Below are positions 42,942-52,414 of a stretch of 64,000 nucleotides of DNA, piece by piece. The DNA is from Cryobacterium aureum (lineage in GTDB: Bacteria; Actinomycetota; Actinomycetes; Actinomycetales; Microbacteriaceae). The position numbers and the translations under genes were made by a program. How positions within the stretch are numbered: position 1 is the first letter of the stretch; every line of letters begins with the position of its first letter. Below the pieces are notes generated by a model. That model was not told the DNA's origin. It was given only the letters and a program-made list of their open reading frames with translations, and did not search any database. The stretch is from the NCBI RefSeq assembly GCF_002954245.1, contig NZ_PPTG01000009.1, forward strand, positions 124,001 through 188,000, read 5' to 3'.

Positions 42942-43778
42942 ATGGATCTCAGTACTGTGACACGCGTCATCGCCGCACGGCAGCGCAGCGACCTCGGCGC
43001 GCTCGGGCCGACCGTGGTGCCGCTGGCCGGCGGATCCGAGCTGTTCGCCGACCCGCGCGCCGACCTCAGGGGCCTCGTCGACCTGCACACCCTGGACTGG
43101 CCGGCGCTCACGATCACCGACACCGGCATCGAGATCGGTGCGACCTGCACGCTGGCCGAGCTCTCGCGGCTGCCGATGCAGGCGGGGTGGGCGGCGCATC
43201 CGCTGATCTATCAGTGCTGTACAGCCCTGTTCGGCTCGTTCAAGGTATGGAATGTCGCGACGGTCGGCGGCAACCTGGCAACCTCTCTTCCGGCCGGGCC
43301 GATGATCACCCTCGCGGTCGCACTCGACGCCAAGCTGCTGGTGTGGCGGGCCGGCGGGCGCGATGAGGTCGTGCCGGCCCGATTGTTCGTCACCGGCAAT
43401 ATGACCAATGTGCTCGCGCCGGGCGATGTGCTGCGCTCCATCCACGTGCCGTTGGCCTCGCTGCGGGCGCGAACGGCGTACCGCACGATCGCGCTGTCGC
43501 CGCTCGGGCGGTCTGGCGCGGTGCTGGCCGGGCGGCTTGACGTTGATACTGACGGCCTAGACGGTGCCTTCGTGCTCACGGTCACAGCCGCGACGTTGCG
43601 CCCGGTGCAGTTGCGCTACCCGCAGGTGCCCACCGCCGCCGACCTCGCCCGCGATATCGCAGCGATCGACTGCTGGTTCACGGATGCCCACGGTGCCGCC
43701 GACTGGCGCCGTGCCATGGGCCTGCTGCTCGGCGAAGAGATCCGCGCTGAACTCGCCGGTCTGGGAAGCCGCTCATGA
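42942..43778 (+). CDS. FAD-binding subunit of a xanthine-dehydrogenase-type enzyme
   Basis: A 278-residue member of the CO/xanthine dehydrogenase FAD subunit family. PLAGGSELFAD and a later NVATVGGNLATSLPAGP are the two FAD-binding stretches. The ATG at 42942 has GGAG at 4 nt. It overlaps the molybdenum-subunit gene by 4 nt. The first 30 residues are shorter than typical, and the C-terminal domain is intact. Confidence 0.88.
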   Translation: MDLSTVTRVIAARQRSDLGALGPTVVPLAGGSELFADPRADLRGLVDLHTLDWPALTITDTGIEIGATCTLAELSRLPMQAGWAAHPLIYQCCTALFGSFKVWNVATVGGNLATSLPAGPMITLAVALDAKLLVWRAGGRDEVVPARLFVTGNMTNVLAPGDVLRSIHVPLASLRARTAYRTIALSPLGRSGAVLAGRLDVDTDGLDGAFVLTVTAATLRPVQLRYPQVPTAADLARDIAAIDCWFTDAHGAADWRRAMGLLLGEEIRAELAGLGSRS

Positions 43779-46594
43779 CGCTGGAACAGGCCGTGATTCG
43801 GGGTACCGTCACCTTCGAGGTCAACGGAACCCCGGTCGAGGCAACGCCGACACCCGGCCAGTGCCTGCGCACCCTGCTGCGCGAGCACGAGCACTTCGAG
43901 GTGAAGAAAGGCTGCGACACCGGCGATTGCGGCGCCTGCACGGTGCAGGTCGACGGCACGCCGGTGCACTCCTGCATCTACCCGGCGTTTCGGGCGGAGG
44001 GAAAACAGATCACGACCGCAGCCGGCCTCGGTCAGCCCGGTGCCCTCGCCCCGGTACAGCAGCGTTTCCTCGACGCGGCGGGCTTTCAGTGTGGCTTCTG
44101 CACGCCCGGCATGGTCGTCACCGCTGCGGCGATCGAAGCGGATGCTGCCCTCACCGTCGACGAGTTGCCCCGCTTGCTGAAGGGCAACCTCTGCCGCTGC
44201 ACCGGATACCGCTCGATCACCGACGCGATCGTCGGCCAGCACACCCCGCCGGAAGACTCCTGCCATGTCGCGCCGGGACGCGAACACGCAGAAACCTCCA
44301 CGCTCGGGCCGGTGCGTGCGACCGGCCGAGCCGGCGCAGTCGGCACCTCCCCCGGGGCACTCAACGGCGAGCGCGTGGTCAGCGGGCAGGAGCCGTATAC
44401 CCTCGACGTCGCCATCCCCGGGCTGCTTCACCTCGCTGTACTGGGCAGTCCGCACGCGCACGCGCGCATCCGTTCCCTCGAGGCCACCAGAGCGGCCGCG
44501 CTGCCGGGCGTGCACCGCGTGCTCACCCATGCCGACTCCCCCGCGACGCTGTTTTCGACGGCGCGGCACGAGAGCCGGTTCGACGACCCAGACGACACCC
44601 TGGTGTTTGACCAAACCCTGCGCTTTCGCGGGCAGCGGGTCGCGGCCGTCGTGGCCGAATCGGTGGCCATTGCCGAGGCCGCGTGCCGACTGATCGAGGT
44701 GGAGTACGAGCTGCTCGCAGCCGTCTTCGACCCGTGCCTGGCTCTCGAACCCGGCGCCCCGCTCGTGCACGGCGACAAAGATCCGGTCGTGTCGCGCCTG
44801 GCCGACCCCGATCGCAACCTCGTCGCCGAGTTGCACGGGGAATACGGCAACGTCGAGGCCGGTCTCGCCAGCGCGACCGTCGTGGTCTCCGGCCGCTGGC
44901 AGACCCAGCGCATCTCACACACCCACCTCGAAACCCACGCCACGATCGGCTGGGTCGAGCGGGGCCGGCTGAACCTGCGCACGAGCTCGCAGGTTCCGTT
45001 TCTGGTGCAGAAAGAGATCTGCCGCCTGTTCGACCTCGACCCGGCCGGGGTGCGCGTCTTCACCGCCCGGGTCGGCGGCGGCTTCGGCGGCAAGCAGGAG
45101 CTGCTCACCGAAGACCTCGTCACCCTCGCCGTGCTGAAAACCGGCCGGCCAGTGCAGTACGAATTCACCCGTACCGACGAGCTCACCGTCGCCCCGCTGC
45201 GTCACCCCATGACGCTCGACGTGACCCTCGGTGCCACGGCCGATGGCCGCCTCACCGCCCTGAAACTCGGCGTGCTCGCCGACACCGGCGCCTACGGCAA
45301 CCACGGCCCCGGCGTGATATTCCACGGCGCGAGCGAATCCGTCGCGCTCTACAACGTGCCCAACAAACAAGTGGATGCCCAGAGCGTCTACACGAATAAT
45401 CCCCCGTCGGGCGCCTTCCGCGGCTACGGTCTCGGCCAGATCATCTTCGCGATCGAATGCGCCCTCGACGAACTGGCCCGCGAACTCGGCGTGGACCCGT
45501 TCGCACTGCGCCGATTGAACTCAGTACAACCCGGCGACCCGCTCGTCGTCACCCACGAGGAAGGCCCCGACCTGATCTTCGGCAGTTACGGCCTCGACCA
45601 GTGCCTCGACCTGGCCGAGGCTGCGCTGAAGCGTGGCAATCGGGCCGTCGTTCCGACCGGGCCCCAGTGGAAGGTCGGCACCGGCATGGCGTCGTCGATG
45701 ATCGCGACGACACCGCCGCGGGGTCACCGCTCGCAGGCATCCGTTCAACTGATGTCTGGCGGCCGCTACCTGGTGCGCGTCGGCACCACTGAATTCGGCA
45801 ACGGCACCACGACCGTGCACGCTCAGATCGCCGCGACGGCGCTCGGCACCACCCTGGACCGCATCGACCTGCTGCACTCCGACACGGATGCCGCCGGCTA
45901 CGACTCCGGTGCGTTCGGCTCGGCCGGTGTGGTCGTGGCCGGCAAGGCTGTGCTCGCTGCGGCGACCGCGCTGGCCGAGACGCTCGATGCAGCCGCAGCG
46001 TCGCGCAGCGGGTCGCTCGACGTGACCTGGCAGCTCGAACGCGATGGGCTGCGCGCGGCCGGCACTGTCGTCTCCCTCGACGACCTCGCAGCCTGGGCCG
46101 CCGCCAACGACGTCGACCTCACCGCCACGCGGCGCGAGGACGGCGCGCTGCGCTCCCTCGCCTTCAACGTGCAGGCCTTTCGGGTCGCGGTGAATACCGA
46201 CACCGGCGAGGTACGCATTCTGCAGTCGATCCAGGCTGCGGATGCCGGCTTCGTCATGAACCCAGAGCAGTGCCGCGGGCAGATCGAGGGCGGGGTCGCC
46301 CAGGCGCTCGGCACAGCCCTGTTCGAGGAAGTCGTGCTCGACGGCGCGGGAGCGGTGACGACGCGGGTGCTGCGCAACTACCACGTGCCCCAGCTCGTGG
46401 ATCTGCCGGTCACCGAGGTCTACTTTGCGCAGAGCCACGACGTGCTCGGGCCCTACGGCGCGAAGTCGATGAGCGAGTCGACCTATAACCCCGTCGCCCC
46501 AGCGCTGGCCAATGCGGTGCGCGACGCGATCGGCATCCGTCCCACCGAGTTGCCGATGTCGCGCGACCGCATCTGGCGCCTGCTGCACGGCTGA
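43775..46594 (+). CDS. Fused [2Fe-2S] and molybdopterin subunit of a xanthine-dehydrogenase-type enzyme
   Basis: A 939-residue fusion. Residues 10-155 are a two-cluster ferredoxin part: C47-x4-C52-x2-C55-x11-C67 and C106-x2-C109 with C140-x-C142. Residues 185-935 are the molybdenum-binding part with GGFGGKQE, GAFRGYG and a SMSE near the C-terminus in the place of the GVGE catalytic glutamate motif. With the FAD subunit this gives a complete electron path. Purine hydroxylation is the likely job, but aldehyde or other N-heterocycle oxidation cannot be excluded. The nearby MobA-like gene fits cofactor maturation. Confidence 0.9.
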   Translation: MTLEQAVIRGTVTFEVNGTPVEATPTPGQCLRTLLREHEHFEVKKGCDTGDCGACTVQVDGTPVHSCIYPAFRAEGKQITTAAGLGQPGALAPVQQRFLDAAGFQCGFCTPGMVVTAAAIEADAALTVDELPRLLKGNLCRCTGYRSITDAIVGQHTPPEDSCHVAPGREHAETSTLGPVRATGRAGAVGTSPGALNGERVVSGQEPYTLDVAIPGLLHLAVLGSPHAHARIRSLEATRAAALPGVHRVLTHADSPATLFSTARHESRFDDPDDTLVFDQTLRFRGQRVAAVVAESVAIAEAACRLIEVEYELLAAVFDPCLALEPGAPLVHGDKDPVVSRLADPDRNLVAELHGEYGNVEAGLASATVVVSGRWQTQRISHTHLETHATIGWVERGRLNLRTSSQVPFLVQKEICRLFDLDPAGVRVFTARVGGGFGGKQELLTEDLVTLAVLKTGRPVQYEFTRTDELTVAPLRHPMTLDVTLGATADGRLTALKLGVLADTGAYGNHGPGVIFHGASESVALYNVPNKQVDAQSVYTNNPPSGAFRGYGLGQIIFAIECALDELARELGVDPFALRRLNSVQPGDPLVVTHEEGPDLIFGSYGLDQCLDLAEAALKRGNRAVVPTGPQWKVGTGMASSMIATTPPRGHRSQASVQLMSGGRYLVRVGTTEFGNGTTTVHAQIAATALGTTLDRIDLLHSDTDAAGYDSGAFGSAGVVVAGKAVLAAATALAETLDAAAASRSGSLDVTWQLERDGLRAAGTVVSLDDLAAWAAANDVDLTATRREDGALRSLAFNVQAFRVAVNTDTGEVRILQSIQAADAGFVMNPEQCRGQIEGGVAQALGTALFEEVVLDGAGAVTTRVLRNYHVPQLVDLPVTEVYFAQSHDVLGPYGAKSMSESTYNPVAPALANAVRDAIGIRPTELPMSRDRIWRLLHG

Positions 46595-46860
46595 GCGGAT
46601 ACCGCCGCGCGGCTCGCACAGCGCGGCTCGCGCGCGGATGCTCCGCGAGGGCCTCATCCACCTCCGCCAGCAACAACGGGGTCGCGGCCCGTCGTGCGGC
46701 GTCGAGGAGATCGCTCGCTTCAGCGTAGGGCGCGCCGGCCGCGACTTGCCAGGGCCAGCGTTCGACTTTCGACCGTTTGCCATCGTGGGCCTGGAAATCG
46801 AACGAGTACGACCTTCCGGACTCGATCTCGCCCACATTGGCATCCAGAGTCCAGCGGAAT
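46595..46860 (-). pseudogene. Possible decayed ORF after the molybdenum enzyme
   Basis: On the minus strand a coding-like stretch (high third-position GC, readable as ...TFRWTLDANVGEIESGR... and ...RWPWQVAAGAPYAEASDLLDAARRAATPLLLAEVDEALAEHPRA) runs into the end of the molybdenum gene with no stop until 46410, inside that gene. No family is recognised. It looks like a piece of an older gene cut by rearrangement. Confidence 0.3.
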
Positions 46861-46878
46861 GTGACAACCCGATCCGCG

Positions 46879-47076
46879 TTATTTCGCTCCCGACCCCGGA
46901 GGTGTTTTCACTCGATGCTCGCGGTGATCTTCGACGTCTGGTTCCGCCCGCAAGGCGTCGGCGATCTCTTCCTCCGGACGCGGCGCGATGGTCTGGTCGA
47001 CCTCGAGCTCGGGGATGGACGGCTCGTCCGGGCCGGGAATGTGCTTCTGAGGTGAATCCTCGAAGTGGCGAGACAC
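46879..47076 (-). CDS. Small acidic hypothetical protein
   Basis: 65 residues from a GTG at 47076 with GAAGGA at 7 nt. The sequence is rich in Pro, Glu and Asp (HIPGPDEPSIPELEVDQ, RPEEEIADALRAEPDVED), probably unfolded. No family is recognised. The good ribosome binding site and codon use are the only support. It lies in a stretch otherwise made of remnants. Confidence 0.45.
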   Translation of the reverse strand: MSRHFEDSPQKHIPGPDEPSIPELEVDQTIAPRPEEEIADALRAEPDVEDHREHRVKTPPGSGAK

Positions 47077-47290
47077 GGCGAATCCTTCGGTCGGTAACAT
47101 CTACAGCGTATGCGGTTTTACGCCCGAGTAGCCAAGTTTCGCGCACATCGCTACCGCTGCTACAAGCCTGTGCCACAGGCGACTCCCACCTATTGAACGG
47201 TGGTCCTGCGTAAGTACGTGGCGGTGACGGATTCATTCCGGAGACCGCTCGACCTAAAGCAACGGCTGCGAGCGCCCGGATTCGAGCATA

Positions 47291-47327
47291 GGTGCCGGGC
47301 TAACAGGATTTGAACCTGCGACCCCCT
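47291..47327 (-). other. tRNA 3'-end remnant, probable integration-site scar
   Basis: Minus strand shows a T-arm GCAGG-TTCAAAT-CCTGT (5-bp stem, canonical 7-nt loop) followed by TAGCCCG as an acceptor 3' strand. The 5' half, D-arm and anticodon arm of a tRNA are absent upstream. Such isolated 3' halves are left where integrases use tRNA ends as attachment sites. No integrase gene is in the window. Confidence 0.5.
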
Positions 47328-47420
47328 GCAACGTTCTAGCCTTATTTCGGGTTGTGCCGAATACCACCGAAAACTCGCGGATTCCCTTGTGTTTACCGGA
47401 AACCGGCGGGCCGGAGCGGC

Positions 47421-47622
47421 AGCGTGCCGACCCTCAGAGCTGATCGTGTCGATGGTCACGTCCTCCCCCGAGTCGACGGTGATCACACCCACGTCATGGC
47501 AGACGGCTCCAGAGCACGGTAGTGATTGTGGCCGGCAAATAATGCGCAGAACGGATGCTGCCGGTCCCAGCCTGCGAGACCGCCGGCGTGAGGGGCTGCG
47601 GCTGAACAATCTGAACGGACAT
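47421..47622 (-). pseudogene. Broken acetamidase/formamidase gene (N-terminal fragment, frameshifted)
   Basis: From the ATG at 47622 the frame reads ...RSAHYLPATITTVLWSRLP and stops; continuing one base off it reads HDVGVITVDSGEDVTIDTISSEG. Together these follow the N-terminus of FmdA-type acetamidases (YLPAT-x-x-TVLWGRLP, then VLTVDSGETVTIDTVSHEG). The frameshift is at about 47512. No homologous sequence is seen after 47421, so about three quarters of the gene is lost. It ends near the tRNA remnant, suggesting loss through recombination there. The remaining 230 nt up to 47853 show nothing else. Confidence 0.5.
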
Positions 47623-47853
47623 CGAGGCACCGTCCGAGCAGGGATTGGGCTTTGGTCGAGTGTATCGGCCCGTGCGCGCCGTCGTGACCCTGACGTTGTC
47701 GCGGCCGTGCGCATCCGCTCGCCGAACCGTGAGTTTGGGGCCGAAAATGCCGCCGCAATCGGGGCTGAGGCTCACGGCTCGGCGCTCGCAACTCACGGCT
47801 CGGCGGAGTCACGCGCGCGAACCCTCCGCCAATCACGGCCCAAGAACCCTACG

Positions 47854-48606
47854 ATGGCAGACATGCAGATGCCGCCTCCGCACATACCGCCCGCGAGCAT
47901 CCCACTGCCCGCCGGCACGGCCCGAATCGGCGGACTCGTGCTTGCCGCTGGTGCTGGCTCCCGCTATGGCATGCCCAAGGCACTCGTGCACGATGCCGCT
48001 GGCCGGTCCTGGTTGCAGAGCGCCGTCGACGTGCTGGTCGCCGCCGGTTGTTCCCCGGTCATCGTCGTGCTCGGCGCCAGCGGGGCACACGCCGCAGCGC
48101 TGCTCACAACGGGTGATGATGATCCGGCCTCAAGCACTGGGGCGCCAGCCGTGAGCGCGGCGGCCCGCGGCGCTCGCCAGCACAGCGCGGCCCGGCCGAT
48201 GGCATCCGTTCTAATCGTGCAGGCCACCGACTGGGCCGAAGGGCTCTCGGCCTCCCTGCGCGCCGGCCTGCACTGCGCCCTGGAACAACCCGACCTCGTC
48301 GCTGTCGCGGTCATTCCCGTGGACGTGCCCGATCTCAACGCGGCAACCGTTGCCCGCGTGATTGGCAGGACCAACGAAACGACGGATGCGCCCAGCTCGG
48401 CCGCCGCGTCGGCCGACACACTGCGTCAGGCCCGATTTGCCGGCGAGCCGGGGCATCCCGTGGTGATCGGTCGGACGCACTGGGCGCCCCTCCTCGATAG
48501 TCTCGCTGGCGATACCGGCGCGCGGCCCTATCTACGAGCGCACGACGTCACAGCCGTCGAGTGCGGCGACCTCGGCACCGGGGCCGACGTCGACCGGCCC
48601 GACTAA
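47854..48606 (+). CDS. MobA-like nucleotidyltransferase (molybdenum cofactor cytidylyltransferase family)
   Basis: 250 residues from the ATG at 47854. The signature LVLAAGAGSRYGMPKAL near 30-46 and VAVIPVDVPDLN near 152-163 mark the MobA/MocA nucleotidyltransferase family, which attaches a nucleotide to molybdopterin. Nearby xanthine-dehydrogenase-type genes fit CTP use (MocA, for the cytosine form), but this is inference. The open frame extends 465 nt upstream; that part shows no conserved protein. An Ala-rich insertion lies in the middle. Confidence 0.8.
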   Translation: MADMQMPPPHIPPASIPLPAGTARIGGLVLAAGAGSRYGMPKALVHDAAGRSWLQSAVDVLVAAGCSPVIVVLGASGAHAAALLTTGDDDPASSTGAPAVSAAARGARQHSAARPMASVLIVQATDWAEGLSASLRAGLHCALEQPDLVAVAVIPVDVPDLNAATVARVIGRTNETTDAPSSAAASADTLRQARFAGEPGHPVVIGRTHWAPLLDSLAGDTGARPYLRAHDVTAVECGDLGTGADVDRPD

Positions 48607-48654
48607 CCTCCGGGCCCATCGTCGGACCGTGGGCTCAACGAGACGGCGCTTGAG

Positions 48655-49968
48655 CTACCCCCGCGCCGACACCCGGCTCAGTGCCGCGTAGGCACGCGAC
48701 GCGCCCGGCTGCAGGGTCAGCGAGACCGCGAGGGCGTCGAGGCGGGCTCGCGGCTCGCCGGTGAGGCGCAGCATCCGCTCACAGGAGTCGCGCAGCGCGA
48801 GAACGGTTGCGGTATTGGGGGGCAGTGAGGTGCCGAAGCCCGCCGCGTCGAGCGCGGCCGCACCGGCAAACTGATCGGTGGAGAACGGCAGTACGACGAG
48901 CGGCACGCCAGCCGTCATCGCTTCGGTGACCGAATTGTTGCCCCCGTGCGTCACAGCGAGGGCGGCCTCCTGAAGCAGGCGAACCTGGGGCAGAAACCCG
49001 CGTACTAGCCACGACTGCGGAATGGGTCCCAGTTCGGCGGGGTCGGTCGCCCCGACGGCGATGGCGACCCGCACCGGGAGGGCGCCCAAGGCCGCCGCGA
49101 CGCGCGCGAGCACATCACCGCGTACCGAGAGAAAACTTCCGAAACTGACGTAGACGACGGGCAGAGTATCGGCCGCCAGCCAGGCTTCGACCTCGGGATC
49201 GACGGCCTCTGCGCGTACCGCCGAGCCAAGAAACAGGTGCGGCGGAAGCTCATCGGTGCGCGCCGACGCGTGCAATTCGCCCGGATAGTTGAGCAGCAGC
49301 AGATCCCCGCACTCCTGAAAGGCATCGAGGGTTGGTGCCGCGGACGGATCGAGTTCACAAAGTGCGTCGTTCCACTGGGCGGTGAACGAGTCGCGCACGG
49401 CCTCGCACTGCAGCTCGAGCATGACCAACTCGGCTGGTTCGGGTGAGAACACGGCGGGCCAGGCCGGCGGGTAGCCGTAAACCTCAGTGCCCACAGGCAG
49501 GGCCGACGGATGCCCGAGCACCACGTCGGCGTGCAGCACGCCAGCGCTTAGCAAACCAAGCCGTGCGCTGAAGGCCAGGTGGTCGACAATCACCTGGTCG
49601 GGCTGCACCCGCTCGACGATGCGCTGTACCTCGCGAGCGATGACGACCGGGTTGTAGAGCAGGTCATTACTACGGGCCTCGGCCTGAAAGCGCAGGGTGT
49701 CGACCATGCCGCGGCGGGTGGCGTCGAAGAATCCGCGCAGGGCATCGTCTTCGCCGACGGGCTGCTGTTCGGCCCGGATGGTGCCGGGGTTGGAGCCGCG
49801 GCCCAGTTGCAGGTTTTCCCGTTCGAACCCGAATTCGGCGACGATGTCGGCCGTTGCCGGTCCGCTCGCCACCACGACGCGTTCGCCGGCCTGGGCCCAC
49901 GCGGTGCCGAGCGTCGCGAGGGGGTACAGGTGCGAGGCGTAGTCGGGGCTGATGATCAGGAGGGTCAC
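48655..49968 (-). CDS. GT1-family glycosyltransferase (UGT/MGT type)
   Basis: A 437-residue GT-B glycosyltransferase. The C-terminal nucleotide-sugar motif (GFLPQVRLLQEAALAVTHGGNNSVTEAMTAGVPLVVLP) is clear, and the N-terminal half begins ISPDYASHLYPLATLGTAWAQ. It transfers a sugar to a small, probably lipophilic acceptor. It overlaps the GT4 fusion gene by 4 nt, so the two are co-made. The acceptor is unknown; similarity to CrtX-like enzymes is not enough to name it a carotenoid glycosyltransferase. Confidence 0.83.
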   Translation of the reverse strand: MTLLIISPDYASHLYPLATLGTAWAQAGERVVVASGPATADIVAEFGFERENLQLGRGSNPGTIRAEQQPVGEDDALRGFFDATRRGMVDTLRFQAEARSNDLLYNPVVIAREVQRIVERVQPDQVIVDHLAFSARLGLLSAGVLHADVVLGHPSALPVGTEVYGYPPAWPAVFSPEPAELVMLELQCEAVRDSFTAQWNDALCELDPSAAPTLDAFQECGDLLLLNYPGELHASARTDELPPHLFLGSAVRAEAVDPEVEAWLAADTLPVVYVSFGSFLSVRGDVLARVAAALGALPVRVAIAVGATDPAELGPIPQSWLVRGFLPQVRLLQEAALAVTHGGNNSVTEAMTAGVPLVVLPFSTDQFAGAAALDAAGFGTSLPPNTATVLALRDSCERMLRLTGEPRARLDALAVSLTLQPGASRAYAALSRVSARG

Positions 49969-52277
49969 GAAGCGCTCAATTCCCAGGCGATCGGCTCGGT
50001 CGCGACAGCGACGTTGCGGTATACCTCGGTGAGGGTTGACGCCATGGCCTCGATCGTGAAATTGTTTGCGACCATGTTGCGGGCACGTGACGCGTTGGTG
50101 CCTCCATTCGCTCCCGCTGCGAGGTTCAGGGCATCGGCGATAGAACGCGCGACAGCGCCGCCGTCACCGGTGTCGACGAGAAACCCGGTCACGCCGTGCT
50201 CGACGTAGGTGGCCGGTCCGCCGCCGTTCGGGGCGACCACCGTGAGCCCGGTGGCCATCGCCTCGAGCAGCGCGATGCCGAACTCCTCTTTCATACTCGC
50301 GCAGACGTACACTCCGAACGGCGCCGCGAGGCCCGGCCGACCGTAGCGGGCGGCGGCGAGCCAGCGCGTGACGGTGTCGTTGGCGCGGTGTCCGGCCAGT
50401 AGCAGGCCCCGAGCGGAAGCCACGCCAGCCACTGCGGCTTGCATGCGCTGCAGCTCGACACCCTCATCCCGTGACGGATGCTCCAAATCGCCACCCACAA
50501 TCAGCAGATTCGAACGGTTCTGCAGCGTCGCGTCACCGCTCCACGCCTCGACCAGCGCGGCCATGCCCTTGACCCGGTGCAGGCGGCCGACGCTTATCAG
50601 TAGGGGCAGGCCACGCCGCTCTGGGGGGAGGGTGCCGAGCAGGCCGTCGAGCTGGTTGAAGGCGACGGCGGCCGGTTCGACGGCGGCCTGGGCGTGCGCG
50701 GCCCGGGAGACCAGCAGGCTGCCGCCGGTCAGGCCGAGCGAGCCGAGAGCATCCGTTCGCGAACGGTCGATCACCGCGAGGTCGATGCCCTCGGGAATGA
50801 CCGAGTGCCGTTCCGGGTGCGTGTCGATGTCGATGCCGATCAACCGCTCGATGTCCTGCTGCAGTTGCGGTCGCGGGAACAGCACGGTGTGGGCGGCATC
50901 CGCGGCGAGCCGCTGCACGAGGCGGGCGCGAAACCAGAAGTGTTCGACCGCGTCGACGATGCCAAAGTTCGCCCGGGTGAGTGCGCCGCTCGATTCGAGG
51001 GAGTCGATCACCCCGTGCGGGTCGGGTGCCACGGTGAACACCACCGGAATGTCAAGTTCGCGGGCGACCGTGGCCGCAGCGAGGCTGCCGACGTCGGCCA
51101 TTCGCAGGTGAATCGCGTCGACCGTGCCGGCCGAGCGGAGAATTCGGCGAATGCCGCGTTGCGCGGCGACCCGCCGGGGCCAGGCGTCGATTGACGGTAC
51201 AGCGCCGCCGACGAATGGGACCGCCGCGAAGGAGTGCCCGCGCCGTGACGCCCCGACGTCGGCCAGGCCGTTGAGCGCTGATTCGTGTGTGCCGCGGGAC
51301 ATGGTGATCACGCGGTCCACTCGGCCTTCGCGGCTGGCGCTGAAATGGCTGCCGACAAACGGCGCACGCAAAGCGGATGCCGCGGCGCTCTCCGCTCCGC
51401 CGCCCGGCGGAACCGCAGGCCCGGCAACGAGGGCGTCACCGAGACGCACCAACAGGGTGGCGATGCCACCGTTGTCGCCAGCGCCCACCTGGGATAGTTC
51501 GCCGTCGATGTTCGCGTGCAGAAAGAGTTGTGCGATCGTGGCGCCCTGGCTCCACTTCGGGCGCGGTTCGGCCGTCACCGTGAGGTCGAACAGGGCCAGC
51601 CGGGCAACGGCCGCGAGTTCGCTCGCATCATCGGCAGCTGCGTAGTCCTGCGAGAGAGCGCTCAGCAACCCGAGCACGACTTCGTTCGGGGCACGGTCAC
51701 CGAGGCCGGCAATTGCGGCGGCACGAGCGCTCAGGCTCTCGGCAGTGTCGGTGGCGACCCGGCGCAGCAGGCGTTCGGGAACGCGGCCGGGAATTAGGCC
51801 GATGGTCTCGATGAGGCGGGCACGGGCATCCGTTTCAGAGATGCCGAGCAGCGAACCCTCCAGCAGCAGGGCCACCTGGTCCGCAGCCGAAGAGCCCCAC
51901 TGTTCCAGGGTGCGCTGGGCGAGCATGCCGGAGAAGCCGCCCTGCCGAACCAGGGTGACCAGCCCGGCGATCGCGTCGTAGCGCGGCAGCCGGGTGCCGA
52001 AGGCCCAGGCGGCATGCTCGCGCAGAAAGGCGGAGTCGTGGTACAGGAGGGCCACCAGCACTTCATCGGCAGAGTCGTCGAAGACCTGAGCGAGGGCGTG
52101 CACGGCGGCGATAGCGGTGAGCTGGTCGCTTGAATCGGTCGCGGCTTGGGCGAGCAGCCGCACAGCCCTGGCGCCCCCATCGCGGCTGGCTGCCACGGTG
52201 AGGTCGTCGGCGCGTCGAATTCCCTCGAGCAGCGTTGCGGCGGATCGTTGGTTGTCCAGTGCGGTGTGGGTAGCCAT
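49965..52277 (-). CDS. HEAT-repeat / GT4 glycosyltransferase fusion
   Basis: A 770-residue protein. Residues 1-230 are helical repeats of HEAT type (LTAIAAVHALAQVFDDSADEVLVALL, then FLREHAAWAFG and further units). Residues 240-765 are a GT4 glycosyltransferase, with the GAGDNGGIATLLVRLGDAL donor-side start near 258-276 and the EEFGIALLEAMATGLTVVAPNGGGP EX7E motif near 680-708. Normal GT4 enzymes are 350-450 residues; the added HEAT part and a longer insert are unusual. The ATG at 52277 has AAGGAG at 6 nt. It is the first gene of a two-gene operon with the GT1 gene. Confidence 0.82.
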   Translation of the reverse strand: MATHTALDNQRSAATLLEGIRRADDLTVAASRDGGARAVRLLAQAATDSSDQLTAIAAVHALAQVFDDSADEVLVALLYHDSAFLREHAAWAFGTRLPRYDAIAGLVTLVRQGGFSGMLAQRTLEQWGSSAADQVALLLEGSLLGISETDARARLIETIGLIPGRVPERLLRRVATDTAESLSARAAAIAGLGDRAPNEVVLGLLSALSQDYAAADDASELAAVARLALFDLTVTAEPRPKWSQGATIAQLFLHANIDGELSQVGAGDNGGIATLLVRLGDALVAGPAVPPGGGAESAAASALRAPFVGSHFSASREGRVDRVITMSRGTHESALNGLADVGASRRGHSFAAVPFVGGAVPSIDAWPRRVAAQRGIRRILRSAGTVDAIHLRMADVGSLAAATVARELDIPVVFTVAPDPHGVIDSLESSGALTRANFGIVDAVEHFWFRARLVQRLAADAAHTVLFPRPQLQQDIERLIGIDIDTHPERHSVIPEGIDLAVIDRSRTDALGSLGLTGGSLLVSRAAHAQAAVEPAAVAFNQLDGLLGTLPPERRGLPLLISVGRLHRVKGMAALVEAWSGDATLQNRSNLLIVGGDLEHPSRDEGVELQRMQAAVAGVASARGLLLAGHRANDTVTRWLAAARYGRPGLAAPFGVYVCASMKEEFGIALLEAMATGLTVVAPNGGGPATYVEHGVTGFLVDTGDGGAVARSIADALNLAAGANGGTNASRARNMVANNFTIEAMASTLTEVYRNVAVATEPIAWELSAS

Positions 52278-52414
52278 TAGCTGCTCCTTTTCGTGAAACT
52301 CCGCGGATCAATCGTGGCAATTCGGGGTTGCCACGAGTGAACATGGGTGGATTTTGACACTTCCAGGTCGAGAAACGGTGAGGATCCCAAACACGAAAGC
52401 GCATAAATCACGAA

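Noticed and set aside
45521..47236. Open frame of 571 codons on the minus strand opposite the molybdenum enzyme
   Set aside because: It is antisense to a gene with complete Fe-S and molybdenum motifs. Long antisense frames are normal in GC-rich DNA; it has no recognisable domains.
47291..47400. Complete tRNA gene
   Set aside because: Only T-arm and acceptor 3' strand are found; no anticodon loop with U33 or D-arm can be placed upstream.
47389..47853. Extended N-terminus of the MobA-like protein
   Set aside because: The upstream in-frame part shows no conserved protein and overlaps the acetamidase remnant; the family motif starts soon after the ATG at 47854.
48655..49968. Carotenoid glucosyltransferase crtX
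   Set aside because: The GT1 motif is shared by many enzymes and the gene is 40 kb from the carotenoid operon, coupled to another glycosyltransferase.
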